Shown here: positions 1-9,857 of the stretch, one piece after another
How positions within the stretch are numbered: position 1 is the first letter of the stretch
Layout of the letters: each line of letters opens with the position of its first letter
Origin: a virus
Strand: one strand, 5' to 3'
IMG/VR virus record: IMGVR_UViG_3300030103_005941
Coordinates: 1-51,213 of that record
Length of the DNA: 51,213 bases
Position numbers and translations under genes: made by a program
Notes under the pieces: generated by a model
What the model was told of the DNA's origin: nothing
The model's database searches: none
Seen by the model: the letters and a program-made list of their open reading frames with translations, nothing else

Positions 1-3000
1 GCTCCAGCAGGAGATGTTAGAGATGATGGAAAGTTAAATCCAGCTGTTGCAGATGTAGGGAAGTCAGCAACATCTTCGTGTAAAAAGATATTTTGTTGTT
101 TTCCTTTTGTTTGGTCCGACTGTAATGGGGCAAACTTAGAATGTCTAAAAACAACAGCCGCAGTTCCATTACTAGCACAATCTATACCACCTTGACCTGT
201 AGGACCAGCTGGAGGCTGTGGTATAGTAGCAGGCAGTGTAGTTGTATCACCAGTGATTCTTTCGTACTCTGCCTTAAATGCGGCATAACTAGCAACTAAT
301 GGATGATCAACATGTACATCAATAGTATTATCGTTAGATCCAAAGAAGTTATTAGCCACTGTGGGGGCTCCGCTAGCGTCAAATCCACCGCCCCAATAAA
401 AATCAGTTCCACCAGTCGATTGCGTAGTTCTAGCATAAAAGTTTTCAGCAGTGTCCAAGTTAATTACAAACCTATCATCAGGGTTTATGTAACTGTAGAA
501 TGAATCTTCAGAGGAGACATCTTTAAACCTTGAATAAATGAACTGATTTTTATTTTGATCTGATTGGTACGGAGCCAATGATTTGATTTGACCAAATTGG
601 TTATTTGCGTCAACTGTTGGATTGGTCAATACGATTGGCGTAAGATCATACTTTCTTTGTCTGTTATAATCTATGTCAGCAGAATCATAAGTAGGTCTAG
701 AATCGCTTTGTTGTGCAGCTGCATTATCTAGATATGGGTAAACAGCAGGAAGTACTACAGTTCCATTCTGTGCTTCTGCTAAAGTAAATCCTGGGTTTTC
801 AGACTGGAAAGCCATCTTAAGCCTAGACCCGGCAATTCTAGCTATAAGTTGCAATGGAGTTTGTACAGCATTCGATATGTTGATAAAGAATGTCTTATTT
901 ACAATAGCACCCTTTGGATCATCAAGGTTTGCAACCTCATCTGAATAAAATCCTGCAAAAACTCTATTTACAGTGTCTCGAGCAATAGGAATTGTAGTAC
1001 CAGATTCATCGACAAGTTGTATTTTAAGCTCACCAATTCCTTGGTTTAGTATTTCAGCAAATTGGTTGATACTATTTTGGAATTCTGTTAGTTTAGAGAA
1101 TAGATCTATAGGTGTCTGCTCAGAAGATAAAAATCCAGACGCGATAACGTTAGAAGTGTGTGCAAAATAATTTTCATTTGCTGTGAATGAACTGCTTAAG
1201 TGCTCATCAATCCCTTTAGTTTCTAAGTCTTCTTCTAATGCTATTCTGGCTTGGTCCTCTCGATTTTGTTCTAAAATTTGAACGACGGCGTTATCTGAAC
1301 TCAGGTCTGCTGGGAATTCCACTCTTATAGGCTCAGAATAATCGCTTATTAAAGGATTGCTCGGCCAACCGGCTTCTGACACCGATCTAACTGATATTTC
1401 TACAATCTCACCCTTTCTAATAGGAATATCGAGCTGGTTAATGTTTATTTCCTCTGCATTCTCGTTATCGATATTTGCCCATTCGTATTTGCCAGTTAGT
1501 GAGTCTAATGTTCTAGGCCTAATTACACTATCTACTAATACATAGTTAGAAAATGCGCCCTGGCTTGTACTATCTCCATCTGTGAAGGTAATTTGATCAA
1601 CAGGATTTGCTGCGCCGTCTGCTGAAAGATAACGATATCTAATTTGGAATTTAACAATTTCTTGTACTCCAGTCTCAGGCGCAGTTCTTTCGGTAGGCAT
1701 TTGCCAAAATCCTCGTACTCTGAATTTAGGCGCTGCGCTTTCTATTGAGTTATCTTCTGCAAATGAAAGTATTTCTGTAACAACTGATGCAAACAGGTCA
1801 CTTTTAGATGACCTCTCTGTGATGAGTCCTCTAAGCTCACTCTTATCAGCATCACGTTCGACTTCAGTTGCATATGCTGTGGTTTGTATTCGAGTACGCT
1901 TTTGATCTATAGCCTGGTCTAATTGCCGTAACTCTGCAGAAAGTGTATTTTTCTGATTATTTAGATCAACTATTTGCACAGATGTTGCAGAGTCTGTAAT
2001 CTGGCCATTTATCAGTTTTACTTCAAAGTTAGTTGAATCTAAAGTTGGTGCATTAGGTTTTAGCCCTTCGCCTGATGTTGGTATTTTATCATTAGCAAAA
2101 GATAATAAAAATTTACCGAAGTCAACTGCCTGGCTCTGATAAAATTCAGCTAATGTCTGCTCAGTGCCATCGATATTGAATGTAGTAAGATCGTTAGTGT
2201 AGAATGCAGAACCTGGTGACCAGTTAGTTGCTGGTATTTTTGAATCAGGATCAATTGGCTTTAAGAACACAACCGACCTTTCATCAAATCCAACTGCAAC
2301 TTCTACACTCAATGTTTCGTCGGCGGCTGAAGATATTTTCAGAACATCAGATCCAATACTAATAGCCTTAGATCCTTCAACTAGCTCTAGCACTACTGAA
2401 TTGGTTGTTGAATCAACCTGAGATACAGTGTATCTAGTATCAACAGGATTTGACACAACTTCTAGGCTGTCACCAACCTTAAGTTGTACTGTATCTTGGA
2501 AATCAGCATCTACGCTTGAATAAGATAATTTATTTAGCTTATATAGCTTTTTAGTTGTTGTAATAGATACACCGTTGATTTCTTCTGTTACATCAACTTC
2601 ATTGATTCTAATAACACTAAACTTACCAAAGAATCTTTTATCTCTAGGTGGCAAATCAATAACATCCTCATCTAAAATATAAGAGATGTTTCTAGTTACA
2701 AGTTCTTCAAGAAATTCGTTATAGTCGACATCGGACTTACCTTTGTAAGTTTCATCAAAGAAGTTAATCTTTGCTTGAGTGTTTGTGTCTAAAATATATC
2801 GTTTAACAACAGCTCTTTCTGTATCGATAGGAGCCTGTCCAGTTATATCAAATGTTACAAATAAAAGAGGGTTTATAAGACTCTCAAAAAAGAAATTAGA
2901 TTTAAATTCAAACTGGTTAACTGAGTTTATGCTAGTTAAATCTTGTGCTTCTGTTGGAAGCTTTGAAAGTGCTAGCTTTCTAAAAGTACCATCAGGTAGT

Positions 3001-3257
3001 CTTAGCGAACTTCCTGCTCCTGTTAAATTTGTTATTGTATCAATGTTAGAATCAAGCCTTTCGATTGAGTTTTTCAAAAAGCCAAAGCTTGGTATAGTTA
3101 CCTTTTGTATTCTACCATCTTGGTTTTGTAAATCAATAGTGACAGACTCTCTATTTGATGTAATAGCCTGGTTAACCTTCTCGAAACTCTGCAAAGAGTT
3201 ATTAAAAAGTCTAAGTAGTTCAGGTAAGAGAGTTGATAATGAATTTTGTTCTGCCAT
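1..3257 (-). CDS. Large virion protein (baseplate or fibre), 3' end outside window
   Basis: Reading on the minus strand from an ATG at 3257 stays open to the window edge, giving at least 1085 residues with no stop seen. The translation starts MAEQNSLSTLLPELLRLF and is acidic, rich in Thr/Ser/Asn/Asp and beta-type sequence. A charged helical, coiled-coil-like segment lies roughly at residues 425-475 (QKNTLSAELRQLDQAIDQKR). It is followed by a fibronectin/Ig-like stretch with proline-rich boundaries. The gene is the most distal visible member of the tail operon, after the gp25/gp6/gp7-like wedge genes and two other fibre-like genes, so a peripheral baseplate or long fibre protein is likely. No enzymatic motif is seen. 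The start is preceded by AAAGAAAAGG, a weak purine-rich leader. The family is not recognised; the structural role is inferred from size, composition and neighbours. Confidence 0.75.
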   Translation of the reverse strand, partial: MAEQNSLSTLLPELLRLFNNSLQSFEKVNQAITSNRESVTIDLQNQDGRIQKVTIPSFGFLKNSIERLDSNIDTITNLTGAGSSLRLPDGTFRKLALSKLPTEAQDLTSINSVNQFEFKSNFFFESLINPLLFVTFDITGQAPIDTERAVVKRYILDTNTQAKINFFDETYKGKSDVDYNEFLEELVTRNISYILDEDVIDLPPRDKRFFGKFSVIRINEVDVTEEINGVSITTTKKLYKLNKLSYSSVDADFQDTVQLKVGDSLEVVSNPVDTRYTVSQVDSTTNSVVLELVEGSKAISIGSDVLKISSAADETLSVEVAVGFDERSVVFLKPIDPDSKIPATNWSPGSAFYTNDLTTFNIDGTEQTLAEFYQSQAVDFGKFLLSFANDKIPTSGEGLKPNAPTLDSTNFEVKLINGQITDSATSVQIVDLNNQKNTLSAELRQLDQAIDQKRTRIQTTAYATEVERDADKSELRGLITERSSKSDLFASVVTEILSFAEDNSIESAAPKFRVRGFWQMPTERTAPETGVQEIVKFQIRYRYLSADGAANPVDQITFTDGDSTSQGAFSNYVLVDSVIRPRTLDSLTGKYEWANIDNENAEEININQLDIPIRKGEIVEISVRSVSEAGWPSNPLISDYSEPIRVEFPADLSSDNAVVQILEQNREDQARIALEEDLETKGIDEHLSSSFTANENYFAHTSNVIASGFLSSEQTPIDLFSKLTEFQNSINQFAEILNQGIGELKIQLVDESGTTIPIARDTVNRVFAGFYSDEVANLDDPKGAIVNKTFFINISNAVQTPLQLIARIAGSRLKMAFQSENPGFTLAEAQNGTVVLPAVYPYLDNAAAQQSDSRPTYDSADIDYNRQRKYDLTPIVLTNPTVDANNQFGQIKSLAPYQSDQNKNQFIYSRFKDVSSEDSFYSYINPDDRFVINLDTAENFYARTTQSTGGTDFYWGGGFDASGAPTVANNFFGSNDNTIDVHVDHPLVASYAAFKAEYERITGDTTTLPATIPQPPAGPTGQGGIDCASNGTAAVVFRHSKFAPLQSDQTKGKQQNIFLHEDVADFPTSATAGFNFPSSLTSPAG

Positions 3258-3273
3258 CCTTTTCTTTACTTAT

Positions 3274-5385
3274 TTATTTAATAATGTCGAAGGTGAAATT
3301 AAGCACTCCTTGTTCTAGACAAATAAATTCAATTATGGGTCTTGTGCTTAAATCACTACTTGTTATATTAGCAATCTCCTTACCGTAAACACCAGTTCCT
3401 AATCTGTTAGATGAATCAGTAAATACTCTTATATTTCTAGATGTGTCTAGATCAGTTGTGAATACTAATCTTACAACCTGACCAGTTTTAAACTGTGTTG
3501 CTAGGTCGTCAATATAAATTAAAAGATCACCACCTGCAGTATTTTCAACAGGCAATCTTAACATATTAGTATATGTGGCCAACTCTACAAATACCTTTGG
3601 TATTGCAACATTTATATTTAAAGGAGCACTTGCAGTTATTTCAGTGCCATTTTCGTCAACAGGGGACATAAATTTATATTGTTGTACATTAGAGCTAAAC
3701 GTAATTTGGTTAGGAACTGTTTTATCTAATGTTATACCTGAACCCTGTCTTAGAACTGATGTATTATATTGTAATGTTGTAGAAACAGTTCCGTTTGCAA
3801 GATTTTGAATCTCATCAGCATTTTTAGCAATCAGATCAAGCAGTGTGCTACTATTTTGTAAAGCTATGCCAGTTTGGTTAAACTGGTTTTGCAAACTATT
3901 GATCTGTGATTGCAGCGAAGTTGCATCTGAAATACCATCAAGGGTGTTCTCTAATCCAGTGACCCTAGTTTCCAACCCATTTAATGTAACTTGTTGGTCT
4001 TGGAATATTCTAGCAGATTCTTGCAATTGTGCAGTGGCTTCACTAAACAGTTGCATTGAGAACGTATTGTAATCATTTATGATCGTGTCAACGCCAGATG
4101 TCCCTGGAGCGGCATCAAACCTAAGGTTTAGCTTGAATCCAAATGAATTACCATTCTGGCCAGTAGCTGCGTTAGGTTTAAATTTTGGAGATCTTTCGAT
4201 GAAACCACCATCTGTTGTGGGAGTGATATTATCTAGCAGTAAAAGTCCATATAGGTTAGTCGTATTGTTTGACGAATCATTTACATCGACCATATCATAA
4301 TAGACTAGCACAGAATTAAACTCAAAGTTGCTAGATAGATCTGTACCATTAAATTGAGATATTGTACTAATTGTTGGATCACTTGTGATCTGCTGATAGT
4401 CATTACTTTTGAAGTCAACAGAAATACCATCTAATCTAGATCTGAGATAAGCAACACCAGTGAATCCAGCTGGGCTTCCATAGTCTGCAGGATATTTTCT
4501 TATTTCAACAGTTGTCGGGTCATTTAAGGCAAAAGGCTCAGTGAAGTATGCATCAGTTACAGTTGGAGGAGTTTGTTCGTTCATCCAATTTGCATTCGGA
4601 TCAGTATATCCTGCTGGACCTGGTCCTTGTAATGCTTCATCATAATCATAGAAAGCATTCATAGACAGTCCCTGTGGATGTGACGATGAGGCGTTTCTAC
4701 CTGCTATGAATTCACTGCTACCCTGAATCTTTAGATTGGCAGAGTAATTTTCATCACTCAAAGATTCGAATAGTATAGTTGGTGTACCCCCAACTTCGGT
4801 GGGCACATTTATATAAACCTCAGTATATGATTCTCCAGCTAGTTCAACGTTGTTAACAACATCAATGTCCCCGATATATTTTACAACTCTTCTGTACTGC
4901 TGAGTACCAGTAGTTATTTCATCTTCTTCAGTGAATAGTTGTCCTGTAGCCGTACCGGATTGCTCAAGAGATGTGGCATTACGAAAGCGAATAGCTCCTG
5001 TCTCCTTAAGCCATTTAAAAAATACACGCTCAGAAACTGATTTATTTGTTGTATTGTCGTAATTAGTGTCGCTAATAATTAGCTCCTCTATATTTAAAGC
5101 ATAGTTTTGAAAACTTTCTGTAAAGTTTACATTTGGATCTGCTTTAAGACCTCCATTATTGATCATGCCATCAATAGTATCAAATTGCATAAAGTTTTGC
5201 TTACTGCTAAAACTATTAAAATTGAGTCTATCAAAATCAGGCAAGTTCAAAAGAACAAATTTAGAAAACACCAAACGTAAATTATCGTTGTTAAGCGTTC
5301 TAGACAAGTCCCTTGCAGCGGATGAAAATGTATAGAATGTCCCACCCTGCGCTTGAGGTGTTTTAATTAGAGGCGTTGTTGCCAT
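3274..5385 (-). CDS. Virion structural protein, fibre-like
   Basis: A 703-residue protein beginning MATTPLIKTPQAQGGTFYTF. The first ~450 residues are beta-rich with many Asn, Asp, Thr and aromatic residues. At about 455-520 there is a heptad-like coiled coil (SQINSLQNQFNQTGIALQNS), followed by a beta C-terminal domain ending FTFDIIK. The order globular domain, trimerising coil, globular domain is common in phage fibres and neck whiskers. It lies 16 nt from the next gene and in the same operon as the baseplate wedge genes, so it is probably attached to the baseplate. The leader AAATTAAAAAGTATAAATG is purely A/T-rich, with no Shine-Dalgarno. No family is recognised. Confidence 0.75.
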   Translation of the reverse strand: MATTPLIKTPQAQGGTFYTFSSAARDLSRTLNNDNLRLVFSKFVLLNLPDFDRLNFNSFSSKQNFMQFDTIDGMINNGGLKADPNVNFTESFQNYALNIEELIISDTNYDNTTNKSVSERVFFKWLKETGAIRFRNATSLEQSGTATGQLFTEEDEITTGTQQYRRVVKYIGDIDVVNNVELAGESYTEVYINVPTEVGGTPTILFESLSDENYSANLKIQGSSEFIAGRNASSSHPQGLSMNAFYDYDEALQGPGPAGYTDPNANWMNEQTPPTVTDAYFTEPFALNDPTTVEIRKYPADYGSPAGFTGVAYLRSRLDGISVDFKSNDYQQITSDPTISTISQFNGTDLSSNFEFNSVLVYYDMVDVNDSSNNTTNLYGLLLLDNITPTTDGGFIERSPKFKPNAATGQNGNSFGFKLNLRFDAAPGTSGVDTIINDYNTFSMQLFSEATAQLQESARIFQDQQVTLNGLETRVTGLENTLDGISDATSLQSQINSLQNQFNQTGIALQNSSTLLDLIAKNADEIQNLANGTVSTTLQYNTSVLRQGSGITLDKTVPNQITFSSNVQQYKFMSPVDENGTEITASAPLNINVAIPKVFVELATYTNMLRLPVENTAGGDLLIYIDDLATQFKTGQVVRLVFTTDLDTSRNIRVFTDSSNRLGTGVYGKEIANITSSDLSTRPIIEFICLEQGVLNFTFDIIK

Positions 5386-5401
5386 TTATACTTTTTAATT
5401 T

Positions 5402-6055
5402 TTATGATATTACGTAACCGTTACCTCCGACGAGATACCAGTCACCATTTCCTGTTCCATCATCAATACACAAAAGATGAACGCTGTCACCCTTTTCGCT
5501 TAGTGTCAATGTCGGAGTAGATCCAGCCCCAGGTAGGACTAATGCGTTTACAGCACCTGTAATTTCAACAGCACCTGTGTTTGCCTCAGAATAAACAAAG
5601 AAAATCTCTTGTCCAATTGCACCATCGTTAAGCAAGATATTAAGTGATCCAGTATCTGCATTTCCTACTCTTTCGATTGTGTAAGGAGGAACTGCAGTGC
5701 TCGTTCCAACATTAATCGTTAGTGATGCTCCAGCAAATGTATCGTTTAAGACCTGTGGGTCAATGTCATTTCTTACCAATCCACCGCCTGTTAGAGTAAG
5801 ATCACCATTGTTAATATCAACGTCAGTTAGTATATCAAAGGTACTAGCATTTATATCAAGCAGGACAGTGCTTAAGCCTACGCGCAATGCCTCTGTTCTA
5901 AGATCGTTTAGGTTGGTAATAGTACCAGCACTTGGGTTTATGTAATTTTCAATTGAGTTTATTTCAGCTGCTAGAATGTTAAAGTTATCGTTAATAACTA
6001 ATCTAGAGCCTGATATTGAATCTGTTCCGAGGATTTCCGTAACGCTAATTGCCAT
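5402..6055 (-). CDS. Small virion structural protein, fibre or baseplate accessory
   Basis: 217 residues. The N-terminus (MAISVTEILGTDSISGSRLV, followed by NDNFNILAAEINSIENYIN) is helical and resembles the short attachment segments found at the start of phage fibre and decoration proteins. The rest is beta-rich with Gly/Thr/Asn-rich turns. It ends in a Trp/Gly-rich strand pair (GNGDWYLVGGNGYV) typical of the last strand of fibre tips. It sits between the gp7-like gene and the 703-residue structural gene with short A/T-only gaps. Function beyond 'virion component' is inference. Confidence 0.65.
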   Translation of the reverse strand: MAISVTEILGTDSISGSRLVINDNFNILAAEINSIENYINPSAGTITNLNDLRTEALRVGLSTVLLDINASTFDILTDVDINNGDLTLTGGGLVRNDIDPQVLNDTFAGASLTINVGTSTAVPPYTIERVGNADTGSLNILLNDGAIGQEIFFVYSEANTGAVEITGAVNALVLPGAGSTPTLTLSEKGDSVHLLCIDDGTGNGDWYLVGGNGYVIS

Positions 6056-6081
6056 GTTTTTATTATTTTATTATTGTTTAT

Positions 6082-9000
6082 TTATTTAATTACAACCATG
6101 TTTCTGGTAGTTGAGTATTTATTTCCATTAGAATCTTCTAGTTCTAAAGATATTTCATATTTACCTTTTTCCTTAAACATATATGTCAAATGTTTACTTT
6201 CAAAATATATATCTATGCCGGTTTTACCTGTAGTTTCTTTAATTCTCCACTTGGGATTTTTCTTTCCAGCTATTTTACATTTATCGTAGACAAACATAGC
6301 CCAAGTATATCGAGGTAGCACCTTTCCATCATTTAAAAACTTAACTGTATTATATGTTGGATTATTAGTTCGGCTTTGTCCTGAGTCAAATATGATACTT
6401 TCACATCCAGTGGCTACAATATCTGCTGAGGTTGATTCTCTACAAATCCTGTTACCATTTTGATCTATCATGTCAATACTTGTAAAGTCACCATACTTAC
6501 CAGCATATCTAGCAGTTGCTTGTATATAAACGACAGAATCACCAGTTGCTGTGCTTTTTAAAACAGCATTGTAAATATATTTGCTTATAATAGGGTCTGT
6601 TGATTCGTTTAGCTGGCGCTTTGCTTCCAATAACGTTGATGTGCTTGTTGGAAAGAAATGTGTTCCAACTTCATTATTAACATCTATAATTTGCAAAAAT
6701 GACCCAGGCTCTACTTGATCAAATTCAAAATAGGCAGGAGTGTCTCCAGTTACCCTTGTCATGTCCCACCATAAATGGTAAGTATCATTCCAACTCCCCG
6801 TATCCATGTTGTCCCAGTAGTATGGTCCAGCAAAACTTACCTTTCCATTGCTTTGAAAGTTCATCATTTGGAAGCTGGGTGTTGCATTTATTCCAAACGT
6901 GTTTAATATTGCGTTCACGCTGTCTAAGGAATCATAAAGAGCAGGAGTTTCATCATTCACTAACACCTTTGGTGGTATAGGAAGATCCCAAAAAGCACCA
7001 TAATCTCCCCATGTATATTTGCTATCTTGCCATTTATATTCCAGTTGCCTAGCCTGATACCATCCACTGAATTCAACCTCAAGTGGTTCAACGCAGATAA
7101 AGTCAGACTTTATAGTTGATGAAATATTATTATATAGATCAAATAATTTTAATTCTACATTATATTTACCCAGCCCTGGTAAAATTACTGGTATAGAATC
7201 TAGCTCGTCTATGCTTCCTCTTATGGTATAGAAAAAAGATCCGCTATCTGCGTCAGCGTCTTTAAATACAGTCCATTCCATTTCGATGAAATTACCTCGA
7301 AGGATATTATCCCATGTATATAATAAATTTCCTGGGAGTTGGTTTTTAGTCAATGTTGCACTATTTAAACTAGAATCTAGTATCACACTAGGGACTAACC
7401 TGTTAGAGTCACTACCAGATATTACTAGTGCTATGCCATTATCATTTGTTTCTTTAGATATCTCATAAAGAAACCATGGTCTGTTACGTGCATCTATTTC
7501 CACTTGGACTGCATCAAAAAGACCATCCACAACGTCAGATGAATTGTCTCCTAAGACTGCAGTATATCTGACATCTGTTCCTGTTATAGGATCTGTAATT
7601 ATAAATACATCATTTACTGATACATTTTCAGGTATAAATTCAAATCTATAAATAACACCACTCCCGAGCTCATTATATGTTGAATTAATATCATCGTAAG
7701 TTAAGCTGTTGAACGAATCATTAGTTAAAACTACTGGATATCCTATTTCTATATCTGGCTTGTCTGGTAGCCGATTACTTGATCTGCCTGGTATGTGGTC
7801 AAGCGTATTAATATTAGGAGCATATCTACTGAAATATGCTAAATAAAAATCTGCTATATCAGAAATAGTAAAATCATTACCATCAACCGGTTCTCCAAGA
7901 ACACTATTTAGATCAGGCCCAAATAGAGTAGCTTCAATTTCTTCACCTGTGTCATATGGGCCTAGTACTAAATTCTGACCAGGATAACCTGGTATTGGGC
8001 ATATAAAGGTTTGCCCAATTATAGCATTGTCTACCTTTGTACATGGTGGAGCTAATTTTAAAAGGTCTCTAAGATCTTTTATATTACCACATCCGTCAGG
8101 AGTGATCTTAAAATCTACATTTACACCCGCGGTTATAGAATTAGTAAGGTTTCTACTTATAGAATTAGTAACTTCGTTCAAACCAAAAAAGTCAGCCTCA
8201 CCGATTATATCCTTAATTCTTGCATTGAGCGGCAAAAAGTCTTTTTCAAGTTTTCTTTTTAGTCCGAACAATTTTATGATCACCTCTTCGGTTGTAAATT
8301 CACTTGTCTCTTCTGTTATTGGAAGATCTTCATCTGTGAATTCACCAGGTTTTATGTCGTTTAATTTATAAACTAAAGAGAATAAGCTTGTTTTTCTAAA
8401 CTTCTTATTTGGTAAAGTTATACTTTGATCGTTAAAGTCGCTTGTCTTCATGTCAAGTACTACAGGTGTAGTTTGAATATACTTACCATATTTGGGAGAA
8501 GCCTTATCGATGTTCTTCCAATATTCTCTTATTGACATATTATCATAGCCGAAATACTTAAGAGCATTTACGAGTCCTTTGTACGAGCCTATGAATGGGT
8601 AAATGTTATGGCCCTCCATTATTATCTCCCTACGCTTTCTGTTTATTTCCTCAAAGTTAGGTAGGATCTCGTTTATGTCAGTGTTTCTGAATATTGTACT
8701 ATCGGTATCAATTATATTGTAACCTAAGTTTTGAGTTATAACCTTTAGCCTTTCATCTTCTTCAACTGACTCTCCGTAAAAAGTTATTTCTGCCAAAACC
8801 GTGTTTGTAACAGTATCAGTTATTACAAGTGTTCTCCTGTAAGTATTTCCTGTACTAGAACTAAAAGCTACATTAATTTCTAATGCCGCAGATGTAATTA
8901 TAGATGTTTCAAGGAAATCGTTTGTAAGTTGTACTTGATTCGCATCGTAATCTAATTTGTAAAAGATCTCGTCGTGCTCTTCTAAAGGTGGACCATCAGG

Positions 9001-9588
9001 CTCTCTTAACAACGCAGACTGCGTGCCCGACTGAAATGTTTTGTCGAAAGAAAATAGAAATATCTGTGTTGGATCAGTATCCTTCCAATCCACATTCCAC
9101 CCCTCGCCTCCATATACTGAGAAGCCGCCATTAGTGGACGCACCATGATTCATCGCACTATTTGGCATGTAAAAATCTATACCGGGATATTGGGTAAATC
9201 TATGAACATGAGCTAAACCGTTTGGTAGGCCTCCCATCGGTGGTCCATCATTCGCATCAATTGCATCTTGCTCATTAGTGTAAAGTGGATAATAATATCC
9301 TGTGCCATTACTAAAAACACTTTCGTCTGTGCCATAAACTGCCCAAGGACCAGACTGGTCTGTGTTAGGAATACTTTCGGCAGTTGTGTGTGGGTATCCA
9401 AACTCAAACGTATTCGTGCTTGCATTTACAAATTCTTGTACTATGAAGAGCTGTGCAGTTTCAAATAGATTTATAGAAACCTCCGACATGTAAATATCAC
9501 CAGTCCATTTGTCATTAGTCTGATCATACTTAAAGTTTAGGTTTTTACCATTCTTATCAAAAAATTGTAATTTACTCCAGAGTCCCAT
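6082..9588 (-). CDS. Baseplate wedge protein, T4 gp7-like by position and size
   Basis: 1168 residues, close in size to T4 gp7 (about 1030). The N-terminal ~270 residues are beta-rich. Around 300-460 is a helical segment including 'GSYKGLVNALKYFGYDN' and 'IKLFGLKRKLEKDFLPLNARI', which resembles the tail-protein-I-like helical part of gp7-type wedge proteins. Two Ig/PKD-like beta modules follow ('LYTWDNILRGNFIEMEWTVF', 'GLGKYNVELKLFDLYNN'), and a third closes the protein ('KEKGKYEISLELEDSNGN'). It is translated directly after the 85-residue gene (TAATG overlap) and after the gp6-like gene, matching the T4 order 25/6/7. The gp7 identity rests on synteny plus architecture rather than clear residue identity. 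Confidence 0.6.
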   Translation of the reverse strand: MGLWSKLQFFDKNGKNLNFKYDQTNDKWTGDIYMSEVSINLFETAQLFIVQEFVNASTNTFEFGYPHTTAESIPNTDQSGPWAVYGTDESVFSNGTGYYYPLYTNEQDAIDANDGPPMGGLPNGLAHVHRFTQYPGIDFYMPNSAMNHGASTNGGFSVYGGEGWNVDWKDTDPTQIFLFSFDKTFQSGTQSALLREPDGPPLEEHDEIFYKLDYDANQVQLTNDFLETSIITSAALEINVAFSSSTGNTYRRTLVITDTVTNTVLAEITFYGESVEEDERLKVITQNLGYNIIDTDSTIFRNTDINEILPNFEEINRKRREIIMEGHNIYPFIGSYKGLVNALKYFGYDNMSIREYWKNIDKASPKYGKYIQTTPVVLDMKTSDFNDQSITLPNKKFRKTSLFSLVYKLNDIKPGEFTDEDLPITEETSEFTTEEVIIKLFGLKRKLEKDFLPLNARIKDIIGEADFFGLNEVTNSISRNLTNSITAGVNVDFKITPDGCGNIKDLRDLLKLAPPCTKVDNAIIGQTFICPIPGYPGQNLVLGPYDTGEEIEATLFGPDLNSVLGEPVDGNDFTISDIADFYLAYFSRYAPNINTLDHIPGRSSNRLPDKPDIEIGYPVVLTNDSFNSLTYDDINSTYNELGSGVIYRFEFIPENVSVNDVFIITDPITGTDVRYTAVLGDNSSDVVDGLFDAVQVEIDARNRPWFLYEISKETNDNGIALVISGSDSNRLVPSVILDSSLNSATLTKNQLPGNLLYTWDNILRGNFIEMEWTVFKDADADSGSFFYTIRGSIDELDSIPVILPGLGKYNVELKLFDLYNNISSTIKSDFICVEPLEVEFSGWYQARQLEYKWQDSKYTWGDYGAFWDLPIPPKVLVNDETPALYDSLDSVNAILNTFGINATPSFQMMNFQSNGKVSFAGPYYWDNMDTGSWNDTYHLWWDMTRVTGDTPAYFEFDQVEPGSFLQIIDVNNEVGTHFFPTSTSTLLEAKRQLNESTDPIISKYIYNAVLKSTATGDSVVYIQATARYAGKYGDFTSIDMIDQNGNRICRESTSADIVATGCESIIFDSGQSRTNNPTYNTVKFLNDGKVLPRYTWAMFVYDKCKIAGKKNPKWRIKETTGKTGIDIYFESKHLTYMFKEKGKYEISLELEDSNGNKYSTTRNMVVIK

Positions 9589-9845
9589 TAGTTGATTTTG
9601 TCATAATCTTTTGGCACTGCAAAATTATTGTATATTCTCAAAAATTTAACAGAGTTAATGTATTTAACCATGATAGGTGTAAGGTGGTTTTCTAAAAATT
9701 CCCTCAGATTTTGGTTTCTAAACATGTAATTAGACAAAGTTCTATTCATTAACGTTTTAGAATAGTCATAACCCAGGCCCTTTAATTCCCATCCTTCTTC
9801 ATAAGTCGCTTTAAATCTACTATCAAATCCTACTCTTCTATCCAT
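9588..9845 (-). CDS. Small baseplate-cluster protein
   Basis: 85 residues, mostly helical, rich in Tyr, Asn and Arg (MDRRVGFDSRFKATYEEGW...). Its stop overlaps the ATG of the gp7-like gene by one base (TAATG) and it begins 12 nt after the gp6-like gene ends, so it is co-translated with wedge proteins. A short helical protein at this place could be a wedge linker, comparable in position but not visibly in sequence to small T4 wedge parts. Family not recognised. Confidence 0.7.
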   Translation of the reverse strand: MDRRVGFDSRFKATYEEGWELKGLGYDYSKTLMNRTLSNYMFRNQNLREFLENHLTPIMVKYINSVKFLRIYNNFAVPKDYDKIN

Positions 9846-9857
9846 GTCAAATTATAT

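Noticed and set aside
2779-3318. 179-codon open frame on the plus strand
   Set aside because: It lies entirely opposite the large structural gene and lacks phage-like composition; explained as the reverse strand of a real gene.
6699-6980. 93-codon plus-strand frame
   Set aside because: Opposite the gp7-like gene; no own signals.
9213-9425. 70-codon minus-strand frame
   Set aside because: Same strand as the gp7-like gene but in another frame and with an unlikely translation; a shadow.
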